From 38-11 sp927435965 (GTDB lineage Bacteria; Bacillota; Clostridia; Tissierellales; Dethiosulfatibacteraceae), in contig CAKMKB010000076.1 in the NCBI GenBank assembly GCA_927435965.1, positions 1-5,051 on the forward strand: a stretch of 5,051 nucleotides of DNA, in the 5' to 3' direction. Of the stretch, positions 4,758 through 5,051 are shown piece by piece. The notes beneath the pieces are model-generated. The model saw only the letters and a program-made list of their open reading frames with translations, did not search any database and was not told the DNA's origin. Within the stretch, counting starts at the first letter, position 1. Each line of letters opens with the position of its first letter. The translations under genes were made by a program, and so were the position numbers.

Positions 4758-5051
4758 AAAACATACTAGGTAGAGAGATACCTGACAGCCTGACCCTGCC
4801 AAACAGAGAGATCAAACTATTTTCTGGAGTACAGGAAAGCCATGAAGATGTTGTCAAAAAGAGTGTAAAGACACGGGTTGCCAATCCAAAAGAAAGCAAG
4901 GTAATCTATGATATAAGAAAGGCCATCGAAAAGTCAGGTCTAAAGGATGGGATGACAATATCATTCCATCACCATTTCAGAAACGGAGATTATGTCATGA
5001 ATCTGATTATGGAAGAGATAGCCGAAATGGGTATCAAGGATCTGACAGTTG
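4754..5051 (+). CDS. citF: Citrate (or citramalate) lyase alpha subunit, N-terminal part, runs off the window
   Basis: The alpha subunit is the transferase of the complex: it exchanges the acetyl group on CitD for citrate, releasing acetate. The 99 residues seen match the family N-terminus, including LGREIPD near the start and the hallmark SFHHHFRNGDYV (70-81), with the histidine run at 72-74. The start overlaps the citE stop (ATGA, 4754-4757) and has GAGGAGG (4740-4746) seven bases upstream, so it is translationally coupled. The family is about 500 residues long, so most of the gene lies beyond the right edge. No frame disruption is seen in the available part. Confidence 0.94.
   Translation, partial: MKNILGREIPDSLTLPNREIKLFSGVQESHEDVVKKSVKTRVANPKESKVIYDIRKAIEKSGLKDGMTISFHHHFRNGDYVMNLIMEEIAEMGIKDLTV

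Overview
The window looks like a low-GC Firmicute, most likely an anaerobic member of the Clostridia. The evidence is AT-rich intergenic DNA, strong AGGAGG ribosome binding sites, frequent AGA/ATA codons, U-tract terminators, and a three-subunit lyase operon typical of fermenters. No species call is possible from the sequence alone.

Left part (1-2319, minus strand): a nearly complete copper-exporting P1B-type ATPase (CopA) read leftwards from 2254. Its promoter is a near-consensus sigma-A type, and a GC-rich palindrome of the kind bound by CsoR-type copper repressors lies over the predicted transcription start. The gene does not end normally. At about position 56-61 the last transmembrane helix is cut off, and the sequence joins head-on to the start of a second heavy-metal-binding (HMA) domain that lies on the opposite strand. 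This is either an inversion or a chimeric (amplification or assembly) junction at the window edge.

Middle part (2320-3540, plus strand): AT-rich DNA with no recognisable large gene. I see nothing in 2320-2449. It then holds a 40-aa orphan ORF with a perfect Shine-Dalgarno sequence and two tandem terminators (2450-2741). After that come a 10-aa ORF and a run of four tightly packed 40-44 aa ORFs (2831-3456). Three of these four are related to one another and share an almost identical GGAGGANNTGATG start region. The run ends in a very strong 16-bp terminator (3485-3535). The 13-nt loop of that terminator is complementary over 11 nt to the end of the last small ORF, and that segment can also pair with an upstream segment. 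The layout resembles a translation-controlled attenuator.

Right part (3590-5051, plus strand): citD, citE and the start of citF. These are the acyl-carrier, beta and alpha subunits of citrate lyase or its close relative citramalate lyase, translationally packed as an operon. I see no convincing promoter between the terminator at 3535 and citD. Transcription of the lyase operon may therefore depend on readthrough from the small-ORF region, which would make that region a regulatory leader. This last step is inference.
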